64,000 nt of DNA from JACVRW01 sp963765135. GTDB lineage: Bacteria; Actinomycetota; Thermoleophilia; Solirubrobacterales; Thermoleophilaceae. The stretch covers positions 1 to 64,000 of the forward strand of contig CAVXUX010000001.1 in the NCBI GenBank assembly GCA_963765135.1, given 5' to 3'. The position numbers and the translations under genes were made by a program. Position 1 is the first letter of the stretch; every line of letters starts with the position of its first letter. Shown here piece after piece: positions 44,504-53,294 of this stretch. The notes under the pieces were generated by a model. The model did not search any database and was not told where the DNA came from. It worked only from the letters and a program-made list of their open reading frames with translations.

Positions 44504-46469
44504 TCAGTAGCGCCGCGGGCGGTGGGCCAGCCGCCGCGCGATGCGGAGCAGCTGCGCGCGGGTGGCGGTCGAGCGGGGACCCGCAGCGGCCGCCGAGGCG
44601 GAGGAGCGCGAGCCCGGCACGCGCGAGCGGACCGGCTTCCCGTCGAGCCGCCCGGTGATCCACTTGCGGCCGATCCGCACCACGCCGTCCGGAGTGCGCG
44701 GCCCGCTCAGCCGCAGGTTGGAGCGCTCGCGGCGCGTCCCGATGCCGCGGACCGTCCCGCTCACGCGCATGCCCGGTAGATACTCGACCTCGTCCAGCCG
44801 CAGCACCGGGCGCTCGTCGTTCAGGTTGAGCGCCCAGCGCCCGCCGCGCAGCCCGCCGCCGTGCAGATCGAGGTCCTGCGCCGCGAGCACGGTCGACAGG
44901 AACTCGACGGTCACGTCGAACAGCGTCAGCTGGGCCGCGCTGATCGCCTTGCCGCGCGCTCCAGGCACGCCCTTGACCCCGCGCAGGTCGCTCAATGAGA
45001 GCGGCGCCGGCGGGAACGGGAAGAAGAACGTGGTGCCCTGCTTGCAGCGAGCGGCGACGGCCTGGCCGCGGAAGAAGCGGACCGCGGCGTCGTGGGTGCA
45101 CCTGCTGAAGTCCGCGGTCAGCGTCGAGTGACCCGTGGCCGGGATCGTCAGTACCTGCGCGTGCGGCCAGTCAGCGGCCGCGCTGCGGGCGGTCTCGACG
45201 GGCGTGCGCAGGTCCATCTGCCCGGACAGCATGAGCACGGGCACGTCCGGCAGCGAGCCGGCCGGCGGCCCGGCTGCCGGGGCCGGCGACGCCTCGGGCC
45301 AGCGGCGGCACATGCGGATGAAGTCGTTGCCCTCGTCGGTCGCGCGGTCGAACGGGTAGAGCGCCTGCTCCGGAATCTGCGCGACCGCGGCGGAGATCTG
45401 CGCGAAGCGCGAGGCAGGGTCGGAGAAGCGGGTCCACGGGAACGGGATCTCCTCGCAGGCGGTTGCCGCGTAGAGGGCCGAGCTGAAGTCGCGCGGGCTG
45501 CCCGACCCCTCCGAGAGCGCGGAGTGGCGCTTGAGCCGCAGGATCGGGTCGAGGTCGCCGCGCAGGGCCGACTTGACGGCGCCCGGGAAGGAGGCGCGCA
45601 GGAGCTCGTCGAGGTCGCCCGACACGAGCGTGAAGAAGAGCTCCTGGCGCGTCAGGCTGGTCCGCAGGCGGTGGCCGCTCGGCAGCGTCACGTGGCCGTG
45701 CAGCGCGCCGCGCTCCAGGCGCGCGACCAGGCGACCCAGGTCGGCCACGGCGTCGTCGGTGAAGGCGGCGCAGATCCGGCCGCACACCGCCCGCAGCACA
45801 CGGGGGACCGCGCCGAAGATGTCGAGGTAGAACGGGTCCCAGCCCGACACGTCGAGCACCGAGTCGAGCAGCACGCGCTCGACGTGGGTCGGGTAGCGCG
45901 CCGCGTAGGCCTGCGCGAGGAAGGTCCCGTACGAGACCCCGACCAGGGTCAGCTTGTCCACCCCGAGCGCAGCCCGCACGGCCTCGATGTCGTCCACCGA
46001 GTCGGTCGTCCGGTAGAAGGCCCGGCTCGGCCCGAGCCGCTGGGCGCAGGCGGCCGCCTCGGCGCCCGCGTCGATCAGGTTGGCGCGCTCGAGCTCGGGG
46101 CAGCGCAGCAGGCCGGAGCGACCCGTCCCGCGCCCGTCGAAGGCCACCACGTCGTTGAGCGGGGTGAGCGAGCGGAACTCGCCGTAGGGGTTCCTGCTGC
46201 GGTCGTTGTAGGCGCCGGTGGCCGGCTGGCCGGGCCCGCCGGCGAGCAGCAGGGTCACGCCCCGCGCCGGCCGGCGCTGCGCCCGCTGGCGCTCGACGTA
46301 GAGGGAGACGCTGCCCGGCGTGCCGCCGGTGCGGTCGAGCGGCACCGCGATGCGGCCGCACTGGAGGTGCTTGCACGGCTTCAGGCTCAGCTGCGCCTGG
46401 GCGGCCGCGGGCAGCGCCAAGAGCGCCGGCGGCGACCGCGAGTCCGACCAGCCGGCGGCCGCGCATCAT
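44504..46469 (-). CDS. Secreted TAP-type alpha/beta hydrolase, paralogue (frameshift in signal peptide)
   Basis: About 655 residues, same layout as the preceding gene product: GVTLLLAGGPGQPATGAY, LNDVVAFDGRGTGRSGLLRC, TLVGVSYGTFLAQAYAARYP (nucleophile elbow GVSYG), VPVLMLSGQMDLRTPVETAR and LTIPATGHSTLTAD, then the beta-rich C-terminal domain. The signal peptide is split: MMRGRRLVGLAVAAGAL from 46469 is in one frame and LALPAAAQAQLSLKPC in another, joined by a shift at about 46430. ATG 46469 is 6 nt from TATCGT. The two paralogues arose by tandem duplication. Confidence 0.78.
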
Positions 46470-46475
46470 GACCCG

Positions 46476-46485
46476 ACGATAACCT
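46476..46485. promoter_or_regulatory. Overlapping divergent -10 hexamers for the TAP hydrolase and pccA
   Basis: TATCGT on the minus strand (complement of 46476-46481) is 6 nt from ATG 46469. TAACCT on the plus strand (46480-46485) is 11 nt before ATG 46497. They overlap by two bases in a 27-base intergenic gap. Confidence 0.45.
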
Positions 46486-46496
46486 CTCCGGCCCCG

Positions 46497-48245
46497 ATGT
46501 TCACCAAGGTTCTCGTCGCTAACCGGGGTGAGATCGCAATACGCGTCATGCGCACGCTCGACGAGCTGGGCGTGGGCAGCGTGGCGGTCTACTCCGAGCC
46601 CGATCGCGACGCGCCCCACGTGCGGCGCGCGGCCGAGGCGTACCTGCTCGGCCCCGGGCCGGCCACCGAGAGCTACCTCAAGGTGGAGAAGATCCTCGAG
46701 GTCGCCGAGCAGGCCGGCGCCGAGGCGATCCACCCGGGCTATGGCTTCCTGGCGGAGAACGCCGCGTTCGCGCGGGCGTGCGAGGAGGCCGGGATCGTCT
46801 TCATCGGCCCGCCCGCGAGCGCGATCGACGCGATGGGCTCGAAGACGAAGGCGCGCGAGATCATGCGCGATGCCGGCGTTCCGATCGTGCCCGGCACGAC
46901 CGACCCGGTCGAGTCGGTCGAGGCCGCCAGAGCGGTGATCGACGAGTCGGTCGGGTACCCCGTTGCCATCAAGGCCGCCGGCGGGGGCGGTGGCAAGGGC
47001 TTCCGCGTCGCCGAGTCGGAGGACGAGCTGGAGAAGGCGTTCGAGGGCGCCTCGCGCGAGGGCGAGAAGTTCTTCTCGGACGCGACCGTCTACGTCGAGC
47101 GCTACCTGCCCGACCCGCGCCACGTGGAGGTGCAGATCCTCGCCGACGGCGAGGGCAACGTGATCCACCTGTTCGAGCGCGACTGCTCGGTGCAGCGCCG
47201 CCACCAGAAGCTGATCGAGGAGAGCCCCGCGCCGGCGGTGGACCCCGAGCTGCGCGAGCGCATCGGCAAGATCGGGACGGACGCCGCGCGCGCGGTCGGC
47301 TACCGCTCGGCCGGCACCATCGAGGGACTGCTGTCGGACGGCGAGTACTTCTTCCTCGAGATGAACACCCGCGTGCAGGTGGAGCACTGCGTCACGGAGA
47401 TGGTCACCGGGATCGACATCGTCCGCGAGCAGGTCAAGATCGCGGCGGGCGAGCCACTCGCCTACTCCCAAGAGGACGTCGTGCTGCGCGGCCACGCGAT
47501 CGAGTGCCGCATCAACGCCGAGGACGCCTCCAAGAACTTCGCCCCGGCACCGGGACGGATCGAGCTGTACAGGGAGCCGGCCGGGCCGTTCGTGCGCGTT
47601 GACTCGGGCGCCGAGGCAGGCTACGAGGTGCTGCCGCTGTACGACCCGATGATCGGCAAGCTGATCGTCTGGGACGTGGACCGCGAGGCGTCCACGAAGC
47701 GGATGCTGCGCGCGCTCGGGGAGTTCGAGATCGGCGGGCTGAAGACGCTGATCCCCTTCCACACGGCGCTGCTCGCCACCGAGCAGTGGCGCAACGGCGA
47801 GACCTGCCGCGACCTGGTCGAGGACAAGGAGTGGCTCAAGCGGCTGGCGTTCCCGGCCGCCGCGCCGGCCGACGACGACCAGGCCGAGACGATCGAGCGC
47901 AAGTACGCGGTCGAGGTGTCCGGGCGCAAGTTCGACGTGAAGGTGATCGGCGCTCCCACGCCCAACGGGGCCGCGCCCGCCAAGCAGGCCCCACGCCGCG
48001 AGCGCAAGACGGGCGGCGGCGGGGGCGGCGCCCCCGGGCAGCTCGTCTCCCCGATCCAGGGCACCGTCCTCAAGGTCGCCGTGAAGCAGGGCGCGCAGGT
48101 CGAGGAGGGCGCGCTGATCTGCGTGATCGAGGCGATGAAGATGGAGAACGAGATCACCTCTCCGTCGTCGGGCACGGTCGAGGAGCTGGGCGTGTCCGAG
48201 GGCGGCTCGATCGCCACCGGCGACACGATCGCCGTCATCAAGTAA
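46497..48245 (+). CDS. pccA: Propionyl/acetyl-CoA carboxylase alpha subunit (biotin carboxylase-BCCP)
   Basis: 582 residues. Biotin carboxylase: VLVANRGEIAIRVMRTLDELG, the Gly-rich ATP loop KAAGGGGGKGF, ERDCSVQRRHQKLIEE, EMNTRVQVEH and ECRINAEDASKNFAPAPGRI. A short linker rich in Gly and Pro leads to the biotinyl domain VSPIQGTVLKVAVKQG...CVIEAMKMENEITSPSSG, where the Lys of EAMKM is biotinylated. It carboxylates biotin for the PccB subunit at 11093. The following FAD oxidoreductase starts 3 bases after the stop. Confidence 0.9.
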   Translation: MFTKVLVANRGEIAIRVMRTLDELGVGSVAVYSEPDRDAPHVRRAAEAYLLGPGPATESYLKVEKILEVAEQAGAEAIHPGYGFLAENAAFARACEEAGIVFIGPPASAIDAMGSKTKAREIMRDAGVPIVPGTTDPVESVEAARAVIDESVGYPVAIKAAGGGGGKGFRVAESEDELEKAFEGASREGEKFFSDATVYVERYLPDPRHVEVQILADGEGNVIHLFERDCSVQRRHQKLIEESPAPAVDPELRERIGKIGTDAARAVGYRSAGTIEGLLSDGEYFFLEMNTRVQVEHCVTEMVTGIDIVREQVKIAAGEPLAYSQEDVVLRGHAIECRINAEDASKNFAPAPGRIELYREPAGPFVRVDSGAEAGYEVLPLYDPMIGKLIVWDVDREASTKRMLRALGEFEIGGLKTLIPFHTALLATEQWRNGETCRDLVEDKEWLKRLAFPAAAPADDDQAETIERKYAVEVSGRKFDVKVIGAPTPNGAAPAKQAPRRERKTGGGGGGAPGQLVSPIQGTVLKVAVKQGAQVEEGALICVIEAMKMENEITSPSSGTVEELGVSEGGSIATGDTIAVIK

Positions 48246-48248
48246 GCC

Positions 48249-49337
48249 TTGTCCTCCGCCCTGATCCTGGGCGCAGGGATCTTCGGGGCGGCGCTCGCCG
48301 ACCGCCTGGTGGCCGCGGGCTGGGAGGTCACGCTCGTCGATCGCTTCGAGCCGGGCGACGCGCGGTCGGAGTCCGGCGGCGAGACGCGGCTGCTGCGCTA
48401 CAGCCACGGCGCCGACGGCTTCTACTCGGCATCGGCCTGGCGCGCCCGCACCGCCTGGCGCGAGCTCGGTGTGCTCGTGGAGGCGGGCGTCGTCTGGTTC
48501 GCCCGGCGCGAGGGCGGCTGGGAGACCGACAGCGAGCGGGTGCTGCGCGAGCAGGGCATCCCGGTCGAGCGGGTCGACCCGGCCGCGGCGGCGCGGCTGT
48601 ATCCCAGCCTGGCGGTCGACGACCTCGCGTTCGCCCTGCTGGAGCCGGCCGCCGGGGTCCTGCGGGCCGGCGACGGCGTACGGGCGCTGGTGGCGCGGGC
48701 GCGGGAGGGCGGGCTGCGCCTGGTGCGCGGCGAGGCGCAGCCCGACGGCGAGGGCGCGCTGGTCGACGGCCGGCGACTCGAGGCCGACCACGTGGTCTGG
48801 GCCTGCGGCGGCTGGCTGGCACAGCTGTTCCCTTCGCTCGTCCGGCTGCGCGTGACCCGTCAGGACGTGGTGCTCTTCGAGGCCGACCCCGGCTGGGCGG
48901 ACGCACCAGGCTGGATCGACTTCGACGCGAGCGCCTACGGCCACGCGCTGATCGAGCCCTACGGCATGAAGATCGCCTCCGACCGCGAGGGCGAGCCGGT
49001 GGAGCCGGGGCTGCGCCCGCCGCAGGCGCCCGACGCCAGCCTCGCCGCGGCGCGCGACTACCTCGCGCACCGCTTCCCCGCGCTGGCGAACGCGCCCGTG
49101 CGCTCGGCGCCGTCGTGTCACTACTCGCTGACCGCGGACGGCAACTTCCTGTTCGCCCGCCATCCCGAGCTCGAGCGCGTATGGCTGCTGGGCGGCGGCT
49201 CGGGCCACGGCTACAAGCACGGGCCGGCGGTCGCGGAGCACGCGCTGGCGGTGCTGGCCGGCGAGGCCGAGCCCGAGCCTCGCTTCGCGCTCGGCGAGCG
49301 CGTGCCGTCACGCGCCCTTCGCACGGCCGGCTCATAG
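48249..49337 (+). CDS. FAD-dependent amine oxidoreductase (DAO / sarcosine oxidase type)
   Basis: 362 residues, TTG start. The FAD-binding ALILGAGIFGAALADRLVAAGWEVTLVDRFEPG (GxGxxG) is at the N-terminus, then GGETRLLRYSHGADGFYSASAWRARTAWREL, as in monomeric sarcosine oxidase and N-methyltryptophan oxidase, and a late WLLGGGSGHGYKHGP block where FAD contacts are made. Substrate likely a secondary amine or N-methyl amino acid. It follows pccA almost without a gap, so it is probably co-transcribed. Confidence 0.75.
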   Translation: MSSALILGAGIFGAALADRLVAAGWEVTLVDRFEPGDARSESGGETRLLRYSHGADGFYSASAWRARTAWRELGVLVEAGVVWFARREGGWETDSERVLREQGIPVERVDPAAAARLYPSLAVDDLAFALLEPAAGVLRAGDGVRALVARAREGGLRLVRGEAQPDGEGALVDGRRLEADHVVWACGGWLAQLFPSLVRLRVTRQDVVLFEADPGWADAPGWIDFDASAYGHALIEPYGMKIASDREGEPVEPGLRPPQAPDASLAAARDYLAHRFPALANAPVRSAPSCHYSLTADGNFLFARHPELERVWLLGGGSGHGYKHGPAVAEHALAVLAGEAEPEPRFALGERVPSRALRTAGS

Positions 49338-49356
49338 CGGGATACTGAGCCTGGGC

Positions 49357-49752
49357 ATGTCCCAGGAGAGAGTCGAGATAGTGCGCCAGGGCATCGAGGC
49401 GTGGAACCGGCACGACTTCGAGCTGGGCGCGCACAGCCTTGCCGAGGACGTCGAGTGGATCCCCGCCAGCCCGGCCGCGGTCGAGCAGCCGGTCTACCAC
49501 GGCGTGGACGAGGTGGCGCGCGGGTTCAACGAGATCTGGGACACCTGGGACCTCTGGGAGTTCCAGGAGCACGACATCCGCGACCTCGGCGACTCGGTGC
49601 TGTGGCTGGGGCACGTGCACATGCGGGGCGGCGCCAGCCAGGTCGAGCTGGACCAGGAGGCCGCCAACCTGCTCCACTTCTCGGGGGACAAGATCGTCCG
49701 GGTACGGGGGTTCCGCTCCTGGCAGGAAGCCCTCGACGCGGCCGGGGCCTAG
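49357..49752 (+). CDS. SnoaL-like (NTF2-fold) protein
   Basis: 131 residues. SQERVEIVRQGIEAWNRHDFELGAHSLAEDVEWIPASP is the classic N-terminal helix pair and first strand of SnoaL/ketosteroid-isomerase-like proteins, followed by VYHGVDEVARGFNEIWDTWDLWEFQ and a strand-rich end (HMRGGASQVELDQEAANLLHFSGDKIVRVRGF). Conserved acid residues in the pocket could be catalytic, but many members only bind ligands. The stop shares CTAG (49749-49752) with the convergent MBL gene. Confidence 0.7.
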   Translation: MSQERVEIVRQGIEAWNRHDFELGAHSLAEDVEWIPASPAAVEQPVYHGVDEVARGFNEIWDTWDLWEFQEHDIRDLGDSVLWLGHVHMRGGASQVELDQEAANLLHFSGDKIVRVRGFRSWQEALDAAGA

Positions 49753-50516
49753 ACCCGCGTGACGTTCTCCTCGTGGATCCCGCGCTGGGCCTTCGAGTCG
49801 CGGCCGTCGGGCAGCTGCTCGTCGCCGCGCTCCAGCGCGTCCAGGTAGTCCACGTCCTCGTCCAGCAGGCGCAGCGTGGTCTCGCGGTCGTGCGGCGCGC
49901 CGTGGCCGGGAACGACGGTGGTGGCCTCCTCGACCAGCGGAGCGAGCCGCGCCAGCGTCGCGCGGTAGTCGGCGAGCGAGCCGCCCACCGAGATCCACGG
50001 GATCTCCACGTCTGACAGGTAATCGCCGACGATCAGCAGGCCCTGCGCGCGGTCGAACAGCGCCATGCCGTCGGGCGTGTGGCCCTCGGCGGGGTGCAGC
50101 TCCAGCTCGCGGTCGCCGATCTCGACGTGGCCCGGCACCGGCAGGGCCTGCACCTGTCCGAGCGCGAGCGGAGCCGGCCGGCTGACGTAGAACTCGGCGT
50201 CGTACTGGCGCAGCGCCCGCTGGGCTTCCCCTGGCTCGCGCTGCAGCCGCTCGACGGAGCTCTCGGCCAGCCCGAGGGTCATCCCCGGGAACGCCAGCCT
50301 TCCGAGCACGTGGTCGAAGTCGGCGTGGGTGGCCAGCAGCCCGTCCGGCTCGAAGCCCGCGCCCGCGAGCAGGCCGGGCAGGGCGTCCAGCTCGTCGGGC
50401 AGGTAGGGCGAGTCGATCAGCACCGCTTCCTCACCAACGCGCAGGGCGATCGCGTTGGTCTGCCAGAACGCGCTCGTGACCACCAGCGCCTCAGGGCTGA
50501 CGGAGACGGCGCGCAA
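49749..50516 (-). CDS. Metallo-beta-lactamase-fold hydrolase
   Basis: 255 residues. The metal motif is LLATHADFDHVLGRLAFPG (the HxxxDH form: His, then Asp-His), with AEGHTPDGMALFDRAQGLLIVGDYLSDVEIPW (His and Asp) and TTVVPGHGAPHD (last His) completing the site. A glyoxalase-II-like or MBL-fold esterase/thioesterase role is possible. It lies upstream of nothing on its strand; the HAD gene ends 7 bases before its start, so the two are in one unit. Confidence 0.78.
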   Translation of the reverse strand: MRAVSVSPEALVVTSAFWQTNAIALRVGEEAVLIDSPYLPDELDALPGLLAGAGFEPDGLLATHADFDHVLGRLAFPGMTLGLAESSVERLQREPGEAQRALRQYDAEFYVSRPAPLALGQVQALPVPGHVEIGDRELELHPAEGHTPDGMALFDRAQGLLIVGDYLSDVEIPWISVGGSLADYRATLARLAPLVEEATTVVPGHGAPHDRETTLRLLDEDVDYLDALERGDEQLPDGRDSKAQRGIHEENVTRV

Positions 50517-50522
50517 GGCTGC

Positions 50523-51203
50523 TTACGCGGCCTTGAGCAGCTTGCCCGCGTCGCGGAAGGTCTTCACCTCGGCGTCGGGCTTGCGACCGCCCTCGATCTC
50601 CTCACCGTGGCGGTTGACCCAGATCACCGGGACCTTCTCCTTGATGCAGGGCTCGATGTCGGTCGGGTAGCCCGACGCGATGTGCACCCAGTTCTTCTTC
50701 ATCGGGCCGATCCGGCGCGCGCACTCCTTGAAGTGGGCGGGATCCGGCTTGTACGAGCGCACCTGCTGGGCGGTCACGACCAGGTCGAAGTCCGCGCGGA
50801 AGTGCCGGCGCGTGGCGCCGAGCAGCTTGTCGTCGATGTTGGAGAGGATCCCCAGCTCGTACTTCTTGGCGAAGCGCTCGAGCTGCGCGTTCGTCTCGCG
50901 GAAGGCCTGCCAGGCCGGCACGCTGTTGGGCAGGAAGTTCGAGCGCGAGGGCTCCAGGTCCCAGCTCAGCTCGGCCGCCACGCGCACGGCCGTGCGGCGC
51001 AGCACCTCCGCGTAGAGCTCGTAAGAGCCGCGCTGGATGTCGCGCTGCACGTCGATGAAACGCGGGATCAGGACGTCCCTGTCGATCGTGAAGCCGTCAC
51101 GGTCGGCCTCCTTCTGGAAAGCGTCGTATACGCCGCTCTCCCAGTCGATCAGGGTTCCGTAGCAGTCGAACGTGACGAACTTGACGTCTTTGGGAAGTGC
51201 CAT
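50523..51203 (-). CDS. Haloacid dehalogenase, type II
   Basis: 226 residues. HAD motifs: FVTFDCYGTLIDWESG (nucleophile Asp plus the dehalogenase-like Tyr instead of the usual DxD), LGILSNIDDKLLG (motif II), Lys in SYKPDPAHF and a final HIASGYPTDIEPCIK. The DCYGTLIDW form is that of L-2-haloacid dehalogenases and close phosphatase relatives. Co-directional with the MBL hydrolase downstream, which would suit further processing of a small organic acid. Confidence 0.78.
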   Translation of the reverse strand: MALPKDVKFVTFDCYGTLIDWESGVYDAFQKEADRDGFTIDRDVLIPRFIDVQRDIQRGSYELYAEVLRRTAVRVAAELSWDLEPSRSNFLPNSVPAWQAFRETNAQLERFAKKYELGILSNIDDKLLGATRRHFRADFDLVVTAQQVRSYKPDPAHFKECARRIGPMKKNWVHIASGYPTDIEPCIKEKVPVIWVNRHGEEIEGGRKPDAEVKTFRDAGKLLKAA

Positions 51204-51224
51204 TCAGCCGTTTCGATAGGGTCC

Positions 51225-51239
51225 GCGCCCGCCGGGCGC
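51225..51239. repeat. GC hairpin in the sucC leader
   Basis: GCGCCC (51225-51230) and GGGCGC (51234-51239) pair around a 3-base loop. TAGGGT at 51217-51222 could be a -10, which would put the hairpin at the very start of the sucC transcript, 28 bases before the ATG. Confidence 0.35.
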
Positions 51240-51267
51240 AGCGGCGCAGCATCCTATCTATCCCGAC

Positions 51268-52407
51268 ATGGACCTACTCGAATACCAGGGCAAACAGCTG
51301 TTCTCCAAGCACGGCGTCCCCGTCCCGGAGGGGCGCCACGCGGCGACCGCCGCCGACGCCGTCGCGGCCGCCGAGGAGCTCGGCTACCCGGTAGTGATCA
51401 AGGCCCAGGTCCAGATCGGCGGGCGCGGGAAGGCCGGCGGCATCAAGCTCGCCACCTCGCGCGCGGAGGCCGAGGAGCACGCCGCGGCGATCGTCGGCAT
51501 GGACATCCGCGGGTTCACCGTTCACGAGGTCTGGGTCGAGCAGGCGAGCGACATCGACGAGGAGTACTACGCCGCGGTCGTCTTCGACCGCTCGGCCAAG
51601 CAGCCGATGGCGATGCTGTCGCGGATGGGCGGGATGGACGTGGAGGCGGTCGCCGAGCAGGACCCCGAGGCGATGCGCATGCTGCACGTGGACCCGCTGA
51701 TCGGCTTCCAGGACTTCCACGGCCGCCGGCTGGCGTACGAGGCGGGCATCGCCGCCGACGTGATCCGCCCGGTCGGGGCGATGCTCGGCAAGCTCTACGA
51801 CGTGTTCGTGGCCGAGGACGCGACGCTGGTCGAGGTCAACCCGCTGCTGATCACCAAGGCGCGCGAGGTCGTGGCGCTCGACGCCAAGGTGACGATCGAC
51901 GACAACGCCCTCTACCGGCACCCGGACGTGGCCGAGCTCAGCGACCTCTCGGCGGAGGACCCGCAGGAGCGCATGGCCAAGGAGCGCGGGCTCACCTACG
52001 TGAAGCTCGACGGCAACGTCGGCATCCTCGGCAACGGCGCAGGGCTCGTGATGTCGACGCTCGACGTGGTGGCGGCCGCGGGCGGTCGCCCGGCCAACTT
52101 CCTGGACGCCGGCGGCGGGTCCAAGGCGGAGGCGATCACGAGCGCGGTGGAGGTGATCCTCTCCGACGAGAAGGTCAGCGCCGTGCTGTTCAACATCTTC
52201 GGCGGGATCACCCGCTGCGACGAGGTCGCGCGCGGGCTGATCGAGGCGTTCGCGCAGATCAAGCCGTCGGTGCCGTTCGTCGTGCGGCTGGACGGGACCA
52301 ACGACGTGGAGGGGCGGGAGCTGCTGGCCGAAGCCGCGCTGCCCAACGTGCACACGGAGACGACGATGCTGGGCGCCGCCCAGAAGGTCGTGGAGCTGGC
52401 GGGCTGA
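51268..52407 (+). CDS. sucC: Succinyl-CoA synthetase beta subunit
   Basis: 379 residues. DLLEYQGKQLFSKHGVPVPEG opens the ATP-grasp domain, with VVIKAQVQIGGRGKAGGIKLA for nucleotide binding and the C-terminal CoA-ligase domain ILGNGAGLVMSTLDVVAAAGGRPANFLDAGGGSKAEAI. It forms succinyl-CoA (or the reverse, making ATP/GTP) with SucD. The stop overlaps the sucD start by one base (TGATG). It uses the product of the methylmalonyl-CoA pathway encoded elsewhere in this window. Confidence 0.93.
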   Translation: MDLLEYQGKQLFSKHGVPVPEGRHAATAADAVAAAEELGYPVVIKAQVQIGGRGKAGGIKLATSRAEAEEHAAAIVGMDIRGFTVHEVWVEQASDIDEEYYAAVVFDRSAKQPMAMLSRMGGMDVEAVAEQDPEAMRMLHVDPLIGFQDFHGRRLAYEAGIAADVIRPVGAMLGKLYDVFVAEDATLVEVNPLLITKAREVVALDAKVTIDDNALYRHPDVAELSDLSAEDPQERMAKERGLTYVKLDGNVGILGNGAGLVMSTLDVVAAAGGRPANFLDAGGGSKAEAITSAVEVILSDEKVSAVLFNIFGGITRCDEVARGLIEAFAQIKPSVPFVVRLDGTNDVEGRELLAEAALPNVHTETTMLGAAQKVVELAG

Positions 52408-53285
52408 TGGCGATCCTGGTCGACTCCTCCACCCGCCTCGTCGTGTCAGGCATCACGGGGCGCGAGGGCACTTTCCACAGCCTGCGCAACCGCGACTACG
52501 GGACGCAGGTGGTGGCGGGGGTGACGCCCGGCAAGGGCGGGCAGGACGTGGAGGGCATCCCGGTGTTCGACACGTTCCACGCCGCGGTCGAGGAGACCGG
52601 CGCGAACACCGCGATGATCTTCGTACCACCCCGCTTCGCGGCCGACTCGATCCTGGAGGCGGAGAACGCCGGGGTCGCGTTGATCATCGCGATCACCGAG
52701 GGGATCCCCGCGCACGACGAGCTGCGCGTGTACAACCACCTGCGGCGCGGCAGCTCGCGGCTGATCGGACCCAACTGCCCGGGGATCCTGTCGCCGGGGA
52801 AGGCGAACGTGGGGATCATCCCGGCGCAGTTCTTCAAAGAGGGCAACGTCGGGCTGGTGTCGCGGTCGGGGACGCTGACCTACCAGATCGGCAACGAGCT
52901 GGCCCAGGGCGGGTTCGGCAACTCGTCGATCGTGGGGATCGGCGGCGACCCGGTGCCGGGCTCGAGCTTCATCGACATCCTGGAGCTGTTCGAGGCCGAC
53001 CCGGAGACCGAGCTGATCGTGATGTGCGGGGAGATCGGCGGATCGGCCGAGGAAGAGGCGGCCGAGTACATCGCCTCGTCGGTGTCGAAGCCGGTGGTCG
53101 CGTACATCGCGGGCTTCACGGCACCGCCCGGCAAGACGATGGGCCACGCGGGAGCGATCGTGTCCGGCTCACAGGGCACGGCGGCGGCGAAGGCCGAGGC
53201 GCTGGAGTCCAAGGGAGTCCGGGTGGGCCGCAACCCGACGCAGGTCGCGGAGATCGCGGTCGAGATCCTGGGCGCGCGGGTCTAG
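52407..53285 (+). CDS. sucD: Succinyl-CoA synthetase alpha subunit
   Basis: 292 residues. The Rossmann CoA-binding domain has VVSGITGREGTFHSLRNRDYGTQVVAGVTPGKGG, IFVPPRFAADSILEAENAG and LIGPNCPGILSPG; the phosphorylated histidine is in GKTMGHAGAIVSG near residue 248. It overlaps sucC (TGATG), so the two are coupled. The frame is intact. Confidence 0.93.
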   Translation: MAILVDSSTRLVVSGITGREGTFHSLRNRDYGTQVVAGVTPGKGGQDVEGIPVFDTFHAAVEETGANTAMIFVPPRFAADSILEAENAGVALIIAITEGIPAHDELRVYNHLRRGSSRLIGPNCPGILSPGKANVGIIPAQFFKEGNVGLVSRSGTLTYQIGNELAQGGFGNSSIVGIGGDPVPGSSFIDILELFEADPETELIVMCGEIGGSAEEEAAEYIASSVSKPVVAYIAGFTAPPGKTMGHAGAIVSGSQGTAAAKAEALESKGVRVGRNPTQVAEIAVEILGARV

Positions 53286-53288
53286 TCT
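53283..53288 (+). promoter_or_regulatory. Leaderless -10 hexamer for the PPOX gene
   Basis: TAGTCT at 53283-53288 overlaps the sucD stop and is 6 nt before GTG 53295. Confidence 0.4.
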
Positions 53289-53294
53289 GTTTGC

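Noticed and set aside
45171..49241. A 1356-codon open frame on the minus strand opposite pccA and the FAD oxidoreductase.
   Set aside because: It is low-complexity and Arg/Ala-rich, typical of antisense frames in 70% GC DNA, and the plus strand carries two clear enzymes.
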